Source: JABZIP01 sp052173355
GTDB lineage: Bacteria > Bacillota > Clostridia > Peptostreptococcales > Anaerovoracaceae
Length of the DNA: 19,974 bases
Assembly: GCA_052173355.1 (NCBI GenBank)
Contig: JBQMYS010000026.1
Span: 1 to 19,974, forward strand
Direction of reading: 5' to 3'
Positions within the stretch are counted from its first letter, which is position 1. Every line of letters begins with the position of its first letter. Below the pieces are notes generated by a model. The model searched no databases. It was not told where the DNA came from and saw nothing but the letters and a program-made list of their open reading frames with translations. Below, piece by piece: positions 1 through 9,600 of the stretch. The position numbers were made by a program, and so were the translations under genes.

Positions 1-200
1 ATCATGTAGAAATTTATTGTACGTGTTTTACCCGGACTGGAACTTGTCCTTGCAAGTTTTCTCTTATTGGTGAGCAAATTTAAAAGTGATGATTTCCCAA
101 CATTTGATCTCCCTGCAAAAGCTATCTCCGGAAAATCCGAAGCAGGGTACTGTTCCTTTTTAACTGCAACCGCTTCTATATCAGCTTTTTTTATTAACAT
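1..200 (-). CDS. engB: EngB/YsxC ribosome-assembly GTPase, N-terminal part
   Basis: The first 66 codons of an EngB (YsxC/YihA) family GTPase are present; the rest lies beyond position 1. The family is an essential GTPase needed for assembly of the large ribosomal subunit. Visible are the P-loop G1 motif GRSNVGKS at residues 30-37 and the following GKTRTINFY segment (about 58-65), which holds the G2 threonine and is typical of the family. The ATG at 200 lies inside the lon coding region, giving a 20-nt overlap. A GGGAG ribosome binding site at 207-211, six bases upstream and within the lon codons, supports this start. The order lon-engB matches that in Bacillus and many Clostridia, so it is probably the last gene of the tig-clp-lon operon and translationally coupled to lon. 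The identification is firm despite the truncation. Confidence 0.93.
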   Translation of the reverse strand, partial: MLIKKADIEAVAVKKEQYPASDFPEIAFAGRSNVGKSSLLNLLTNKRKLARTSSSPGKTRTINFYM

Positions 201-2649
201 TTGAAACTCCCTGAACTAAAACGTGTGTCAAAGCTTCCTCCACCGTTTGTATTAACACAAATTCTATTTTATCTTTCACATTTTGCGGTATATCTTCAAG
301 ATCTTTTTCGTTTTTCTTAGGTAGCAATACTTTTTTCACACCCGCCCTATGCGCCGCCAGCACCTTTTCCTTAATTCCTCCCACAGGCAACACTTTACCT
401 CTAAGCGTTACTTCTCCTGTCATAGCAACATCCTTTTTTGCAGGAATTTGCGTAAGTCCTGAAATAAGCGCAGTGCACATGGTAACACCCGCAGAAGGTC
501 CGTCCTTAGGTGTTGCACCTTCAGGAACATGTATGTGTATGTCCTTTTTTTCATAAAACTCTTTTTGGATTCCAATCTTATCGGAAATAGAACGTATATA
601 ACTGAACCCCGTCTTTGCAGATTCTTTCATTACATCTCCCAGTTGACCCGTTAATACGAGATTTCCTTTTCCTTCCAATATCACAGTTTCTATGAATAGC
701 GTATCTCCACCCACTGCTGTCCAAGCAAGCCCCGTAGTTACACCCACTTCACTCTTGCCTTCGATTACATCATAACTGAATTTCCGCTTACCCAAATATT
801 CCGAAAGGTTCTTTGATGTTACCTTAATTTTTTCTTCAGGATTTTCCACTACTTTCTTTGCTGTTTTACGGCAAATCGTGGCAATTTGCCTTTCCAAATT
901 TCTTACACCTGATTCTCTTGTATAATAGTTTATTACATCTCTGATTGCCTTTTCCATTACTGAAAATGTAAATTCTTCCAATCCATGTTCTTTGATTTTC
1001 TTCGGAAGCAAATATTTTTCAGCTATTTTTACCTTTTCTTCTTCCGTATACGAACTTATAGATATTATTTCCATACGATCGCGTAGCGGTCTTGGTATTG
1101 TATCTACGGTATTCGCAGTAGTTATAAACATAACATCCGAAAGGTCAAAAGGTACTTCTAAATAAGTATCGACAAATTCCTTATTTTGCTCAGGATCTAA
1201 AACTTCTAAAAGTGCAGCTGCAGGGTCCCCCTTGTAGTCCCTTCCGAGTTTATCAATCTCATCCAGCAGGCAAAGCGGATTTTTTGTTCCCGCATCGCGT
1301 ATTCCCGATATTATTCTGCCCGGCATTGATGCGACATAAGTCCTTCTGTGACCTTTTATTTCAGATTCATCGCTTATTCCTCCAAGTGAAATGCGTAAAA
1401 ATTCCCTATTTGTCGCCCTTGCTATCGAACGTGCGATAGAAGTTTTGCCGACTCCCGGAGGACCGACAAGACAAATAATAGGAGCTTTTAAACTGTTAGA
1501 AAGCTTTATAACGGCAAGTTGCTCAAGTATTCTTTCTTTTACTTGTGTAAGACCGTAATGATCTTTATTTAAAATTCGCTCCGCCTTTTTTATATCAAGC
1601 GACGTTTCAGATTCGATATTCCATGGAAGTTCAAGGAAAAGTTCTATATAATTTCGTAGCACTGCACTTTCCGCAACGCTGCTTCCCATCCTTGCATATT
1701 TAGCGATTTCTTTTTCTATCTTTTTTTCAATTTTTTCAGACAGGTTTAATGTTTTCAGCTTTTTCTTCCATTCTTCAATTTCTTCGCTCACGTCCAAATC
1801 GTTACCAAGTTCTTCATTTATGGTTCTAAGCTGTTCACGCAAGTAAAATTCCTTTTGTCGCTCTCCTATTGCCTCTCTTACTTTTTTTTCTATTTCTTTT
1901 TCTACCGCAAGTAATTCGATTTCATTGCTTATAAAGACCGTAACGTTTCTAAGCCTTTCCACAGGGTCATAACACTCAAGTATCTCCTGTTTTTCATGCG
2001 GTTTGTCTATTACATAAGAGATAATTGTATCTGCTAAAATTCCCGGCTTTTCTATATTGCTTATCAATTCTGAAATCTCTTTGGAATACTTCTCATTTTT
2101 AGAAACATATTCTGTAAATACGGAAACTGCAACTCTCATAAGAGCCTTGACTTCCAAAGTAATCTCGGAAAGAAATTCCGTATCGGGAGTCTCTATTACA
2201 CACTCCAAATATTCATTTTCTTCTACAATATTTGAAATTTTACCTCTATACAAACCTTCAACTAAAATTCTGACATTATCGCCCGGAAGCTTCAGCATCT
2301 GTTTAACCTTTGCAACAGTTCCCACCTCATAAAGTTCCGAAATTAGCGGTAACTCTATTTCTTCATTTTTTTGTAATACCAAAAATACCATTTGATCGCG
2401 CATCATCGCCTGCTCCAAAGCTGTCACCGACTTATCACGACCCACATCAAAATTCACAAGCATCCCCGGAAAAACGCAAAGCCCTCTCATAGGAATTACC
2501 GGTAAGCTTACTTTTGGCTCATTTGGCACTTGCATATCATTCAAATCTATATCGTGAACTTGTTTCTTCGCGATAGCTTCATTTTCAAACACTTTTTCAA
2601 GTTCACTGCGAAGTTTTTCTAAAATTTCACTTTTTTTGCTATTTGCCAT
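181..2649 (-). CDS. lon: ATP-dependent protease Lon
   Basis: Lon (LonA type, 822 aa) is a cytoplasmic ATP-dependent serine protease that unfolds and degrades damaged and selected regulatory proteins. The N-terminal substrate-binding domain (about 48-250, beginning LPVIPMRGLCVFPG) is followed by a charged coiled-coil region (about 245-320). The AAA+ module has Walker A GPPGVGKT at 396-403 and Walker B ending LLDEID near 461-466. The C-terminal protease domain carries the catalytic serine S719 in PKDGPSAG and the lysine K762, 43 residues later as in E. coli Lon. Length is slightly above the usual 770-810. The start has a GGAGGG ribosome binding site. It follows clpX after a terminator-like hairpin and overlaps engB by 20 nt, so it may be expressed by read-through. 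All catalytic residues are intact. Confidence 0.98.
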   Translation of the reverse strand: MANSKKSEILEKLRSELEKVFENEAIAKKQVHDIDLNDMQVPNEPKVSLPVIPMRGLCVFPGMLVNFDVGRDKSVTALEQAMMRDQMVFLVLQKNEEIELPLISELYEVGTVAKVKQMLKLPGDNVRILVEGLYRGKISNIVEENEYLECVIETPDTEFLSEITLEVKALMRVAVSVFTEYVSKNEKYSKEISELISNIEKPGILADTIISYVIDKPHEKQEILECYDPVERLRNVTVFISNEIELLAVEKEIEKKVREAIGERQKEFYLREQLRTINEELGNDLDVSEEIEEWKKKLKTLNLSEKIEKKIEKEIAKYARMGSSVAESAVLRNYIELFLELPWNIESETSLDIKKAERILNKDHYGLTQVKERILEQLAVIKLSNSLKAPIICLVGPPGVGKTSIARSIARATNREFLRISLGGISDESEIKGHRRTYVASMPGRIISGIRDAGTKNPLCLLDEIDKLGRDYKGDPAAALLEVLDPEQNKEFVDTYLEVPFDLSDVMFITTANTVDTIPRPLRDRMEIISISSYTEEEKVKIAEKYLLPKKIKEHGLEEFTFSVMEKAIRDVINYYTRESGVRNLERQIATICRKTAKKVVENPEEKIKVTSKNLSEYLGKRKFSYDVIEGKSEVGVTTGLAWTAVGGDTLFIETVILEGKGNLVLTGQLGDVMKESAKTGFSYIRSISDKIGIQKEFYEKKDIHIHVPEGATPKDGPSAGVTMCTALISGLTQIPAKKDVAMTGEVTLRGKVLPVGGIKEKVLAAHRAGVKKVLLPKKNEKDLEDIPQNVKDKIEFVLIQTVEEALTHVLVQGVSNVNKKS

Positions 2650-2667
2650 ACACCCTCCTATCAGTAT

Positions 2668-2699
2668 AAAAACAAGGCAACTCTCGCTGCCTTTGTTTT
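2668..2699 (-). terminator. Terminator-like hairpin between clpX and lon
   Basis: On the minus strand a stem pairs CAAAGGCA with TGCCTTG (one bulged A) around a short GC-containing loop, then runs into TTTTT. An A-rich stretch precedes it, so the structure could also work on the other strand. It starts 5 nt past the clpX stop and its T-run ends about 10 bases before the lon ribosome binding site. This leaves no room for a normal promoter in between. Confidence 0.7.
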
Positions 2700-2704
2700 T
2701 ATTG

Positions 2705-3982
2705 CTATGCCGTTTCCTCTTTTTTCAGCTTTTCCTTTGTAAGCACAAGTTTAGGCATAGCATCCTTTTCTATTGTATCTTTTGTAATGATGCATTTTTT
2801 AATATCATCCCTTGAAGGTATCTCGTACATCACATCCGTCATCATATGTTCAAGTATACTTCGAAGTCCTCGCGCCCCCGTCTTTCGCTCGATTGCTCTT
2901 TGCGCAATAAGTTCCAACGCATCATTTTCTATTTGAAGTTCAACATTATCCATAGAAAATAACCTTTTATACTGTTTTATCAGGGCATTCTTAGGTTCTG
3001 TAATAATACGAACAAGCGCATCTTTAGAAAGTTCCTTCAAAGTAACAAGTACAGGAAGCCTGCCTACGAATTCCGGAATCAAACCGAATTTCATCAAGTC
3101 CTCCGGTTCAACCTTTGTAAGCAATTCTTGTGATGACATATCTTTATCCAAAATTTCAGCGTTGAACCCTATTCCGGTTCCACCAATCCTTTTTTGTATC
3201 ACCTTATCAAGTCCTGCAAACGCTCCTCCACATATAAACAAAACATTTGTGGTATCAAACTGTATGAATTCCTGCTGTGGATGCTTCCTGCCTCCTTGTG
3301 GAGGTACACTGGCAACAGTCCCTTCGAGTATCTTTAGAAGTGCCTGCTGAACTCCCTCTCCGCTTACATCTCGTGTAATCGAAGGATTTTCACCTTTTCT
3401 TGCTATTTTGTCTATTTCGTCTACATAGATTATCCCTTTTTTCGCTTTTTCTATGTCATAATCCGCAGCCTGCATCAATTTCAGCAAGATATTTTCAACA
3501 TCTTCTCCTACATATCCCGCTTCAGTCAGTGCCGTCGCATCCGCTATAGCAAAAGGTACATCCAATATCTTTGCAAGCGTCTGCGCTAAAAGAGTTTTTC
3601 CCGAACCTGTTGAACCTATCATCAATATATTGCTTTTTTGAATTTCAACATTATCGTCTTTTTTTAGGCGTTCCTCCGCATCTATTCTTTTGTAATGGTT
3701 ATACACCGCAACCGCAAGTGCCTTTTTCGCATCGTCTTGCTCTATTACATAATCTGAAAGAACATCGAATATCTCTTTGGGGCGAAGCAGCTTCATTTTA
3801 TCCTGTTCGCCTTCTTGACTTTTTACTTCTTCAAAGAATTCTTCATCTACTATTTCTTTACAAAGCTCTATGCACTCATCACAAATACACACACCCGGCC
3901 CTGCAACAAGTCTTCTCACCTGATCCTTTGGTTTTCCGCAAAAAGAACACTTAAGTTGCCCTTTTTCATCAAATTTGTCCAT
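2705..3982 (-). CDS. clpX: ClpX, ATPase subunit of the ClpXP protease
   Basis: ClpX is the hexameric AAA+ unfoldase that delivers substrates to ClpP. Numbered from the chosen ATG (425 aa), it has an N-terminal zinc-binding domain with C12-x2-C15-x18-C34-x2-C37, Walker A GSTGSGKT at 123-130, the pore loop GYVG at 157-160, Walker B YVDEID at 186-191, an RKH loop at 232-234 and the ClpP-docking IGF tripeptide at 271-273. The frame is open five codons further upstream, but the AAAGGAGG at 3987-3994 directly precedes the ATG at 3982, making that the start. The gene follows clpP by 34 nt in the order tig-clpP-clpX-lon, so both protease partners are made from one transcript. A hairpin follows the stop codon. 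All functional motifs are present. Confidence 0.98.
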   Translation of the reverse strand: MDKFDEKGQLKCSFCGKPKDQVRRLVAGPGVCICDECIELCKEIVDEEFFEEVKSQEGEQDKMKLLRPKEIFDVLSDYVIEQDDAKKALAVAVYNHYKRIDAEERLKKDDNVEIQKSNILMIGSTGSGKTLLAQTLAKILDVPFAIADATALTEAGYVGEDVENILLKLMQAADYDIEKAKKGIIYVDEIDKIARKGENPSITRDVSGEGVQQALLKILEGTVASVPPQGGRKHPQQEFIQFDTTNVLFICGGAFAGLDKVIQKRIGGTGIGFNAEILDKDMSSQELLTKVEPEDLMKFGLIPEFVGRLPVLVTLKELSKDALVRIITEPKNALIKQYKRLFSMDNVELQIENDALELIAQRAIERKTGARGLRSILEHMMTDVMYEIPSRDDIKKCIITKDTIEKDAMPKLVLTKEKLKKEETA

Positions 3983-4016
3983 TTCGCCTCCTTTCATTAC
4001 TTCTCAATAACGGTTT

Positions 4017-4601
4017 TTATTTTCTGCTGTCTATCACTTTGTCTACCAATCCGTACAGCACAGCTTCTTCCGCCGTCAGAAAATTATCTCTATCAGTATC
4101 CTTTTCAATTTCAGCTATGTCTTTACCTGTATTCTTAGCCAATATAGTATTTAATTTCAACTTTGTTCTTTCCATGAAATCTGCATGAATTTTTATATCC
4201 GATGCCTGACCTCTAAATCCTCCAAGCGGTTGATGTATCATCACTTCTGCATTAGGCAATGCAAATCTTTTACCCTTTGCACCCGAAGAAAGCAAGAATG
4301 CTCCCATGCTGGCAGCCATACCTATGCAAATAGTCGAAACATCCGGTTTGATATACTGCATTGTATCATAAATTGCCATACCCGCCGTTACCGAACCGCC
4401 CGGACTGTTTATATATAAACTTATGTCTTTTTTTGCATCTTCAGCCTCTAAAAACAATAGCTGCGCCACAACAAGACTTGCAATATGGTCGTCTATTTCA
4501 TCCCCAAGCAAAATTATTCTATCTTTTAAAAGCCGCGAATATATGTCATAAGAACGTTCACTGCGTCCTGTATTTTCAACTACATAAGGTATTAAAGCCA
4601 T
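4017..4601 (-). CDS. clpP: ClpP, proteolytic subunit of the Clp protease
   Basis: ClpP forms the tetradecameric serine-protease chamber used by ClpX and other Clp ATPases. The 194-aa protein has the standard catalytic triad: S98 in GMAASMGAF, H123 in MIHQPLGG and D172 in DTDRDNF. The N-terminal MALIPYVVENTGRSERSYDIYSRLL segment is typical of the mature form with little or no propeptide. The start lies one base after the tig stop codon. The upstream sequence offers only a weak GGTGG-like site, which suggests translational coupling to tig. Adjacent clpX completes the ClpXP pair. Length and motifs agree fully with the family. Confidence 0.98.
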   Translation of the reverse strand: MALIPYVVENTGRSERSYDIYSRLLKDRIILLGDEIDDHIASLVVAQLLFLEAEDAKKDISLYINSPGGSVTAGMAIYDTMQYIKPDVSTICIGMAASMGAFLLSSGAKGKRFALPNAEVMIHQPLGGFRGQASDIKIHADFMERTKLKLNTILAKNTGKDIAEIEKDTDRDNFLTAEEAVLYGLVDKVIDSRK

Positions 4602-4602
4602 A

Positions 4603-5886
4603 TTATTTTACCACCGCATTATCATATATGAAGTCAACTGCTTTTCTCATTTTTAACTCCATAACGGTCGCTTCTTTATGACTGTCACCGAGTATCTCCT
4701 TGATTTTAGCAAGTTCCATCTTGTATAAATCTGCCATTTTTTGTAAATCTTCTTCTATTTCTTCTTCTGTAACTTCAAAATTCTCTTTTTTCGCTACAGC
4801 CTCTATAATCATCTTTGTTTTTGCTCTTTTTTCAGCATCATCTCTGAATTCTTTTTTAATTTCATCCATTTCCTTGCCGGAAAATTGCATAAATTGCTGA
4901 AGATTTAACCCTTGATAGCTTAGCTGTCTATCAAAATCTCTCAACATAGCCTGTATTTCATCATCAACTATAACTTCAGGAATTTCAAAGTCATTTGCAT
5001 CAACAACAGCTCTTACGGCTGCATCCTGCATTGCCTGAACCGCTGTTTTTTGAGCGCTTTCTTCCAATTTTTTCTTTAAATCATTTTTGAGTTCATCCAA
5101 AGTCTCAAACTCACTTACATCAGAAGCAAAATCATCATCAAGCGCAGGTAATTCTTCCGCTTTCACTTCGTGCACTTTACACTTGAATACCGCTTCTTTT
5201 CCTGCAAGATCTGGAGCATGGTATTCTTCAGGGAAAGTGACCTTTACTTCCACATCTTCTCCCGCTTTTTTACCTACAAGCTGTTCCTCGAATCCCGGTA
5301 TAAATGAACCCGAACCGAGTTTCAAGGAATGATTCTCGGCAGTACCTCCCTCGAATTGATTATCGCCTACAAATCCTGCATAATCTATGATTACCGTATC
5401 TCCATCTTCCGCCGCTCTGTCAACGCTTACCAATCTCGCGTTTCTCTTTTGTAAAGCTTCGAGTTCTCTTTCCAGCGCATCTTCGTCCAGCTCATCCGAA
5501 ACTTTTTCAATTTCAACACCTTTATAATCTTTTACTTCAATCTCCGGATATACCTCAACTGTAACACTTACAACAAATCCTTCACCTTTTTTTATTCCGT
5601 CTATATCCAAATCAGGCCTATTGATTACAGAAAGTCCCAATTCCTCAACCGCTTTTGGATATTGCTCCTGCAATACCAAATTGATTGCTTCTTCGAAAAA
5701 TACATCTTCGCCGAAACGTGCCTCTATAATCTTTCTTGGCACTTTGCCCTTACGAAATCCGTCTACTACAAACTTACCTTTTTCTTTCTGATAAGCTTTA
5801 ACAATACCGGCTTCAAATTCTTCGGCGCTAATTTCCATATTAAATTTAACTACATTTTTTTCTTTTGAAACAAATTCTGATTTCAC
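4603..5886 (-). CDS. tig: Trigger factor, ribosome-associated chaperone
   Basis: Trigger factor binds beside the ribosomal exit tunnel and helps nascent chains fold; its middle domain is a peptidyl-prolyl isomerase. The 427-aa protein shows the ribosome-docking signature GFRKGKVPRKIIEARFG at about 43-59 in the N-terminal domain. An FKBP-like domain follows at about 160-242 (DGDTVIIDYAGFV through AVFKCKVHEV), and the C-terminal part is long, acidic and helix-rich. The start codon is GTG at 5886, supported by an AGGAGG eight bases upstream. It lies 30 nt after the CYTH gene and one base before clpP. The likely transcription unit begins at the promoter near 6600. The tig-clpP-clpX order is the classic one for Gram-positive bacteria and couples folding with degradation. 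Confidence 0.97.
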   Translation of the reverse strand: MKSEFVSKEKNVVKFNMEISAEEFEAGIVKAYQKEKGKFVVDGFRKGKVPRKIIEARFGEDVFFEEAINLVLQEQYPKAVEELGLSVINRPDLDIDGIKKGEGFVVSVTVEVYPEIEVKDYKGVEIEKVSDELDEDALERELEALQKRNARLVSVDRAAEDGDTVIIDYAGFVGDNQFEGGTAENHSLKLGSGSFIPGFEEQLVGKKAGEDVEVKVTFPEEYHAPDLAGKEAVFKCKVHEVKAEELPALDDDFASDVSEFETLDELKNDLKKKLEESAQKTAVQAMQDAAVRAVVDANDFEIPEVIVDDEIQAMLRDFDRQLSYQGLNLQQFMQFSGKEMDEIKKEFRDDAEKRAKTKMIIEAVAKKENFEVTEEEIEEDLQKMADLYKMELAKIKEILGDSHKEATVMELKMRKAVDFIYDNAVVK

Positions 5887-5916
5887 TTCTTTTCCTCCTG
5901 AATATCCAATTTAAAT

Positions 5917-6546
5917 CTACTTTTTAAACCCTAAAAGGTCCAATCCTCTGGAATACTTACTTCGCGATTCCGGTCTTAAATCATACTTTTTTGCAACTTG
6001 TTCCGAAAGTGATAAAAGTGCATCTTCATCACCGGAAAACAGTTCCACTTCCAATTCACATATAGGTTCTTCGGCATCAGCGGTAATTATTTCACCCCTG
6101 TCAACGGACACTTCCATAATTCCGTCTCCGTTATCTACCCTAAACCTGTTTCTCAAAAATCTGGTTTCGATAATACTGTTTAATAAGCTTTTTCCTACGA
6201 GCCTTATTACCTCTTGTCCTATATCGCTTTCCTTAAAAAGGCTAATATCCGGTAACAAAAAAGTATTTAAATCATCAACAGGCACATTGATTTCACCACG
6301 AACGTGCATAGCGCCTTCATTCTTACCTCTCCACTTAAGTGTGGCGAACATACGATCGCCTTCTATCCTAACTCTCATGGCTATATCATTCTTTGATAAC
6401 ACGTAGTCATCCGTATCAAAATATGCTGCTTTCATCAAGATTTCTTCTCGCGAACCTTCTTCTTCGATTTTCATAAGGTCCTCATCTTGCCAAATCTTTT
6501 CTGCGATTTCATTGCTATCAATCGCATATTTCATTTCTATTTCCAT
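5917..6546 (-). CDS. CYTH-domain protein, probable inorganic triphosphatase
   Basis: This 209-aa protein has the CYTH/triphosphate tunnel metalloenzyme hallmark ExExK at its N-terminus (E2, E4, K6 in MEIEMKYAI). It also has alternating charged strands such as IAMRVRIEGD, ATLKWRG, MEVSVDRGEI and CELEVELF, as expected for the eight-stranded tunnel that binds triphosphate through arginines, lysines and Mg2+. Family members hydrolyse inorganic triphosphate, thiamine triphosphate or make cAMP; the bacterial ones without a cyclase context are mostly triphosphatases. No C-terminal CHAD domain is present. M1 must be the start because ExExK begins at residue 2, and an AAAGGA site precedes it. It is the first gene after a strong promoter and leads the tig-clpP-clpX-lon operon, an unexplained placement. 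The substrate is not determinable from sequence. Confidence 0.85.
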   Translation of the reverse strand: MEIEMKYAIDSNEIAEKIWQDEDLMKIEEEGSREEILMKAAYFDTDDYVLSKNDIAMRVRIEGDRMFATLKWRGKNEGAMHVRGEINVPVDDLNTFLLPDISLFKESDIGQEVIRLVGKSLLNSIIETRFLRNRFRVDNGDGIMEVSVDRGEIITADAEEPICELEVELFSGDEDALLSLSEQVAKKYDLRPESRSKYSRGLDLLGFKK

Positions 6547-6592
6547 AATGTTCCTTTAAATATTTCGGTATTTTAACAAACACGCATAGAAC

Positions 6593-6621
6593 ATTATAAC
6601 ATTTCAAAAGCTAAATGACAA
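6593..6621 (-). promoter_or_regulatory. Sigma-A-type promoter for the CYTH-tig-clpP-clpX-lon operon
   Basis: On the minus strand TTGTCA (6616-6621) and TATAAT (6593-6598) are separated by exactly 17 bases. A TG one base before the -10 makes an extended -10 element. It lies between polC and the CYTH gene with a leader of about 40 nt. This is among the best housekeeping promoters in the window. Confidence 0.85.
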
Positions 6622-6639
6622 GCAATTTATTCAAACCAT

Positions 6640-9600
6640 TTAAAACAAGCTAAGTTGATCGGTTTCCGGCATATTTTGTAAAACACCGTGTTCCCTCAAT
6701 GCTTCTATTCCTACTTTCGTAATTTTTGCTCTGTTCTTTATTTCTTCTACAGTTTCATACGGCGCTTTTTCGTATTCAAAAGCAAGTGAATTTGCGGCAT
6801 TTTCCCCAAGTCCGTTTAAAACAACAAAAGGGAGTTGCACCTTTCCGTCCTTAACTCTGAACCTCTTAGCTTCCGATTCTCCCAATCTGGCATGATGAAA
6901 TTGAAAACCGCGAGCATAAAGTTCATATGCAACTTCAAGTACGGTCAATTCTTCTAAATCTTTTAAAGATGCATTTTTGTCGCTTTGAACGATTCTCTTT
7001 ATTCTTTCATATACGGATTCAGGTCCTTTCATAATAGTCTGTGTATCGAATCCTGCCGTCTTGGTTGTAAAATACGCCGCATAAAATTCAAGAGGATAAT
7101 ACACTTTAAAATATGCTATTCTATAAGACATCATTACATACGCAACCGCATGCGCCCTCGGAAACATATACTTTATTCGTCTGCACGATTCAATATACCA
7201 CTGTGGAATATTCATACTTTCCATCAGTTCAACCTGTTCTTCGCTTAAACCCTTTCCTTTTCTAACCCTCTCCATTATTGTAAATGCGTCTTTTTTGGGT
7301 ATGCCTTTTAAAATCAAATAATTCATTATATCGTCACGAGTAGATATTACCTCTTTCATTGTAGCTTTTCCGCTTCTTATCCACTCCTGAGCATTGTTGA
7401 GCCAAACATCCGTACCATGAGAAAATCCTGATATTCTAACAAGATCGGCAAATCTTGACGGTTTTGTATCATCAAGCATCTGTCTTGTAAACTTAGTACC
7501 GAATTCAGGTATTCCATAACTTCCATGGGTAAATTTATAATCTTTCATCTTGATTTCAAGAGCATCCGTTCCTAAAAATATACTATTTACTTTCGCATCT
7601 GAAAGCGGAACGTCTTTTACAGGATCTACATTTGTCATATCCTGCAAGTGTTTTATTATCGACGGTACATCGTGCCCCAGTATATCAAGTTTCAACAAAT
7701 TCTTATCTATTGAATGATAATCGTAGTGAGTAGTTATAACATCTGATTTTACATCATTTGCAGGGCGCTGTACCGGACAAAATTCATATATCTCATGATC
7801 ATCAGGAACTATAATAATTCCACCCGGATGCTGTCCTGTCGTCTTTTTTATTCCGGCACACGATTTTGTCAATCGATCAATTTCATACTTATTTACTGAT
7901 ATTTGCTTTTCATCAAAATATTTTCTTACCATACCGTATGCCGACTTTTCAGCAACAGTAGTCATTGTTCCGGCTTTATATACATTCTTCGCACCGAATA
8001 TTTCATTAACATATCTATGAGCCTCACCTTGATACTCACCTGCGAAATTCAAATCTATATCAGGTTCTTTATCCGCCTCGAAACCCAAAAATGTCTGAAA
8101 CGGTATGGTAAACCCGTCTTTTTTAAGCAAGGCGCCACATTCCGGGCAATACTTATCCGGCATATCCACACCGCAATCGTACTCGTTTTCATCTCCCCAT
8201 TCCAAATACTTGCAATTTCCGCAAAGATAATGTGCAGGAAGCGGATTTACCTCTGTTATTCCTGCCATGGTAGCGACAAAAGATGAACCCACAGATCCCC
8301 TGGAGCCTACCAGATAACCGGCATCAAGCGAATGATCTACAAGCATTTTAGCGGCTATATACATTACTGCATACCCTTCACGAATAATAGGCTCGAGTTC
8401 TGCATCTAGCCTTTCCTGTATCTTCTGTGGCAAAGGATTTCCATATATTTCATGTGCTTTGGAATTGCACGCTTCTCTCAGCTTTTCATCAGCTTTCGGA
8501 ATTTTAGGCGGGAATTTACCTTCAGGTACCGGTAATATCTTATCAATTTTTTCTGCTATGATATTGGTATTTTCAACTACGACCTCATATGCCAGTTCCT
8601 CTCCGAGATACGAAAATTCCTCAAGCATTTCCTCAGTTGTTCTCAAATAAAGACCTGCACTCGTTCCTTCATCTTTGTATCCCATGGTAGCCTGTACGAT
8701 TGTCCTGTAAATTGCCGCTTCCGGCTCTGCATAATGAGCATCTGTCGTTGCACAGGTAATTTTTCCGTACTTTTTACCCAAGCGGATTATTTCCATATTT
8801 ATTTTCTTTAAATCATCTTCAGATTCAACAATCCCTTTTTCAATCATAAATCCGTTGTTTGTGAGCGGTTGAATCTCAAGATAATCATAAAAATCTATCA
8901 ATTTTTTTATTTCTTCTTCCGGCATTTTATTTAAAACCGCTCTGTAAACTTCACCTGCTTCGCAAGCAGAGCCGATTATAAGTCCATCTCTATGCGCCTG
9001 TATAACGGATTTCGGCAATCTGGGTTTCTTATAAAAATAATTTATGTGCGAATAAGATACGAGTTTATATAAATTCCTTAACCCCTCCTGCGTTTTAGCT
9101 ATCAAAATTATATGATTCGTATATTTCTTCTTGTAATCGATACTTCCGTCTTGCATCACACAATCACTATCATCAAAAACGTAACCCTCCATGCCGTAAA
9201 GAATTTTCATTTGAGAGCCTTTAGATAACGCGTGATAAGCATCCGGAAATCCCTGCACCACTCCATGGTCCGTAATAGCTACCGCACTATGCCCCCAATT
9301 TTCATGTATTTTAATAAGGTCACTAACCGGCGTTAGCCCATCCATCGCGCTCATCTTAGTATGTGCGTGCAATTCCACTCGTTTTTTTTCAGCATTGTCC
9401 ATTCTCGATACTTGGGGCATTTTTTGTATGCTTCGAACCAAAATCACAAGTTCATTTTCAAACCTGTCCCATTCGGAATCTCCTTGCACCTTAATTTTAT
9501 CACCCTCGCTTATATTCTCTTTTATATCTTCAAGTTGCATGGAATTCAAAAAACACTTTACACATATGGATGTTTTTTTATCAGTCAAAAAAATGCTCAA

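Noticed and set aside
9115..9168. Frameshift or assembly error as the cause of the missing PolC exonuclease
   Set aside because: The frame is continuous with conserved sequence on both sides and a plausible short linker, and no exonuclease remnant is visible in another frame. Only read data could exclude misassembly entirely.
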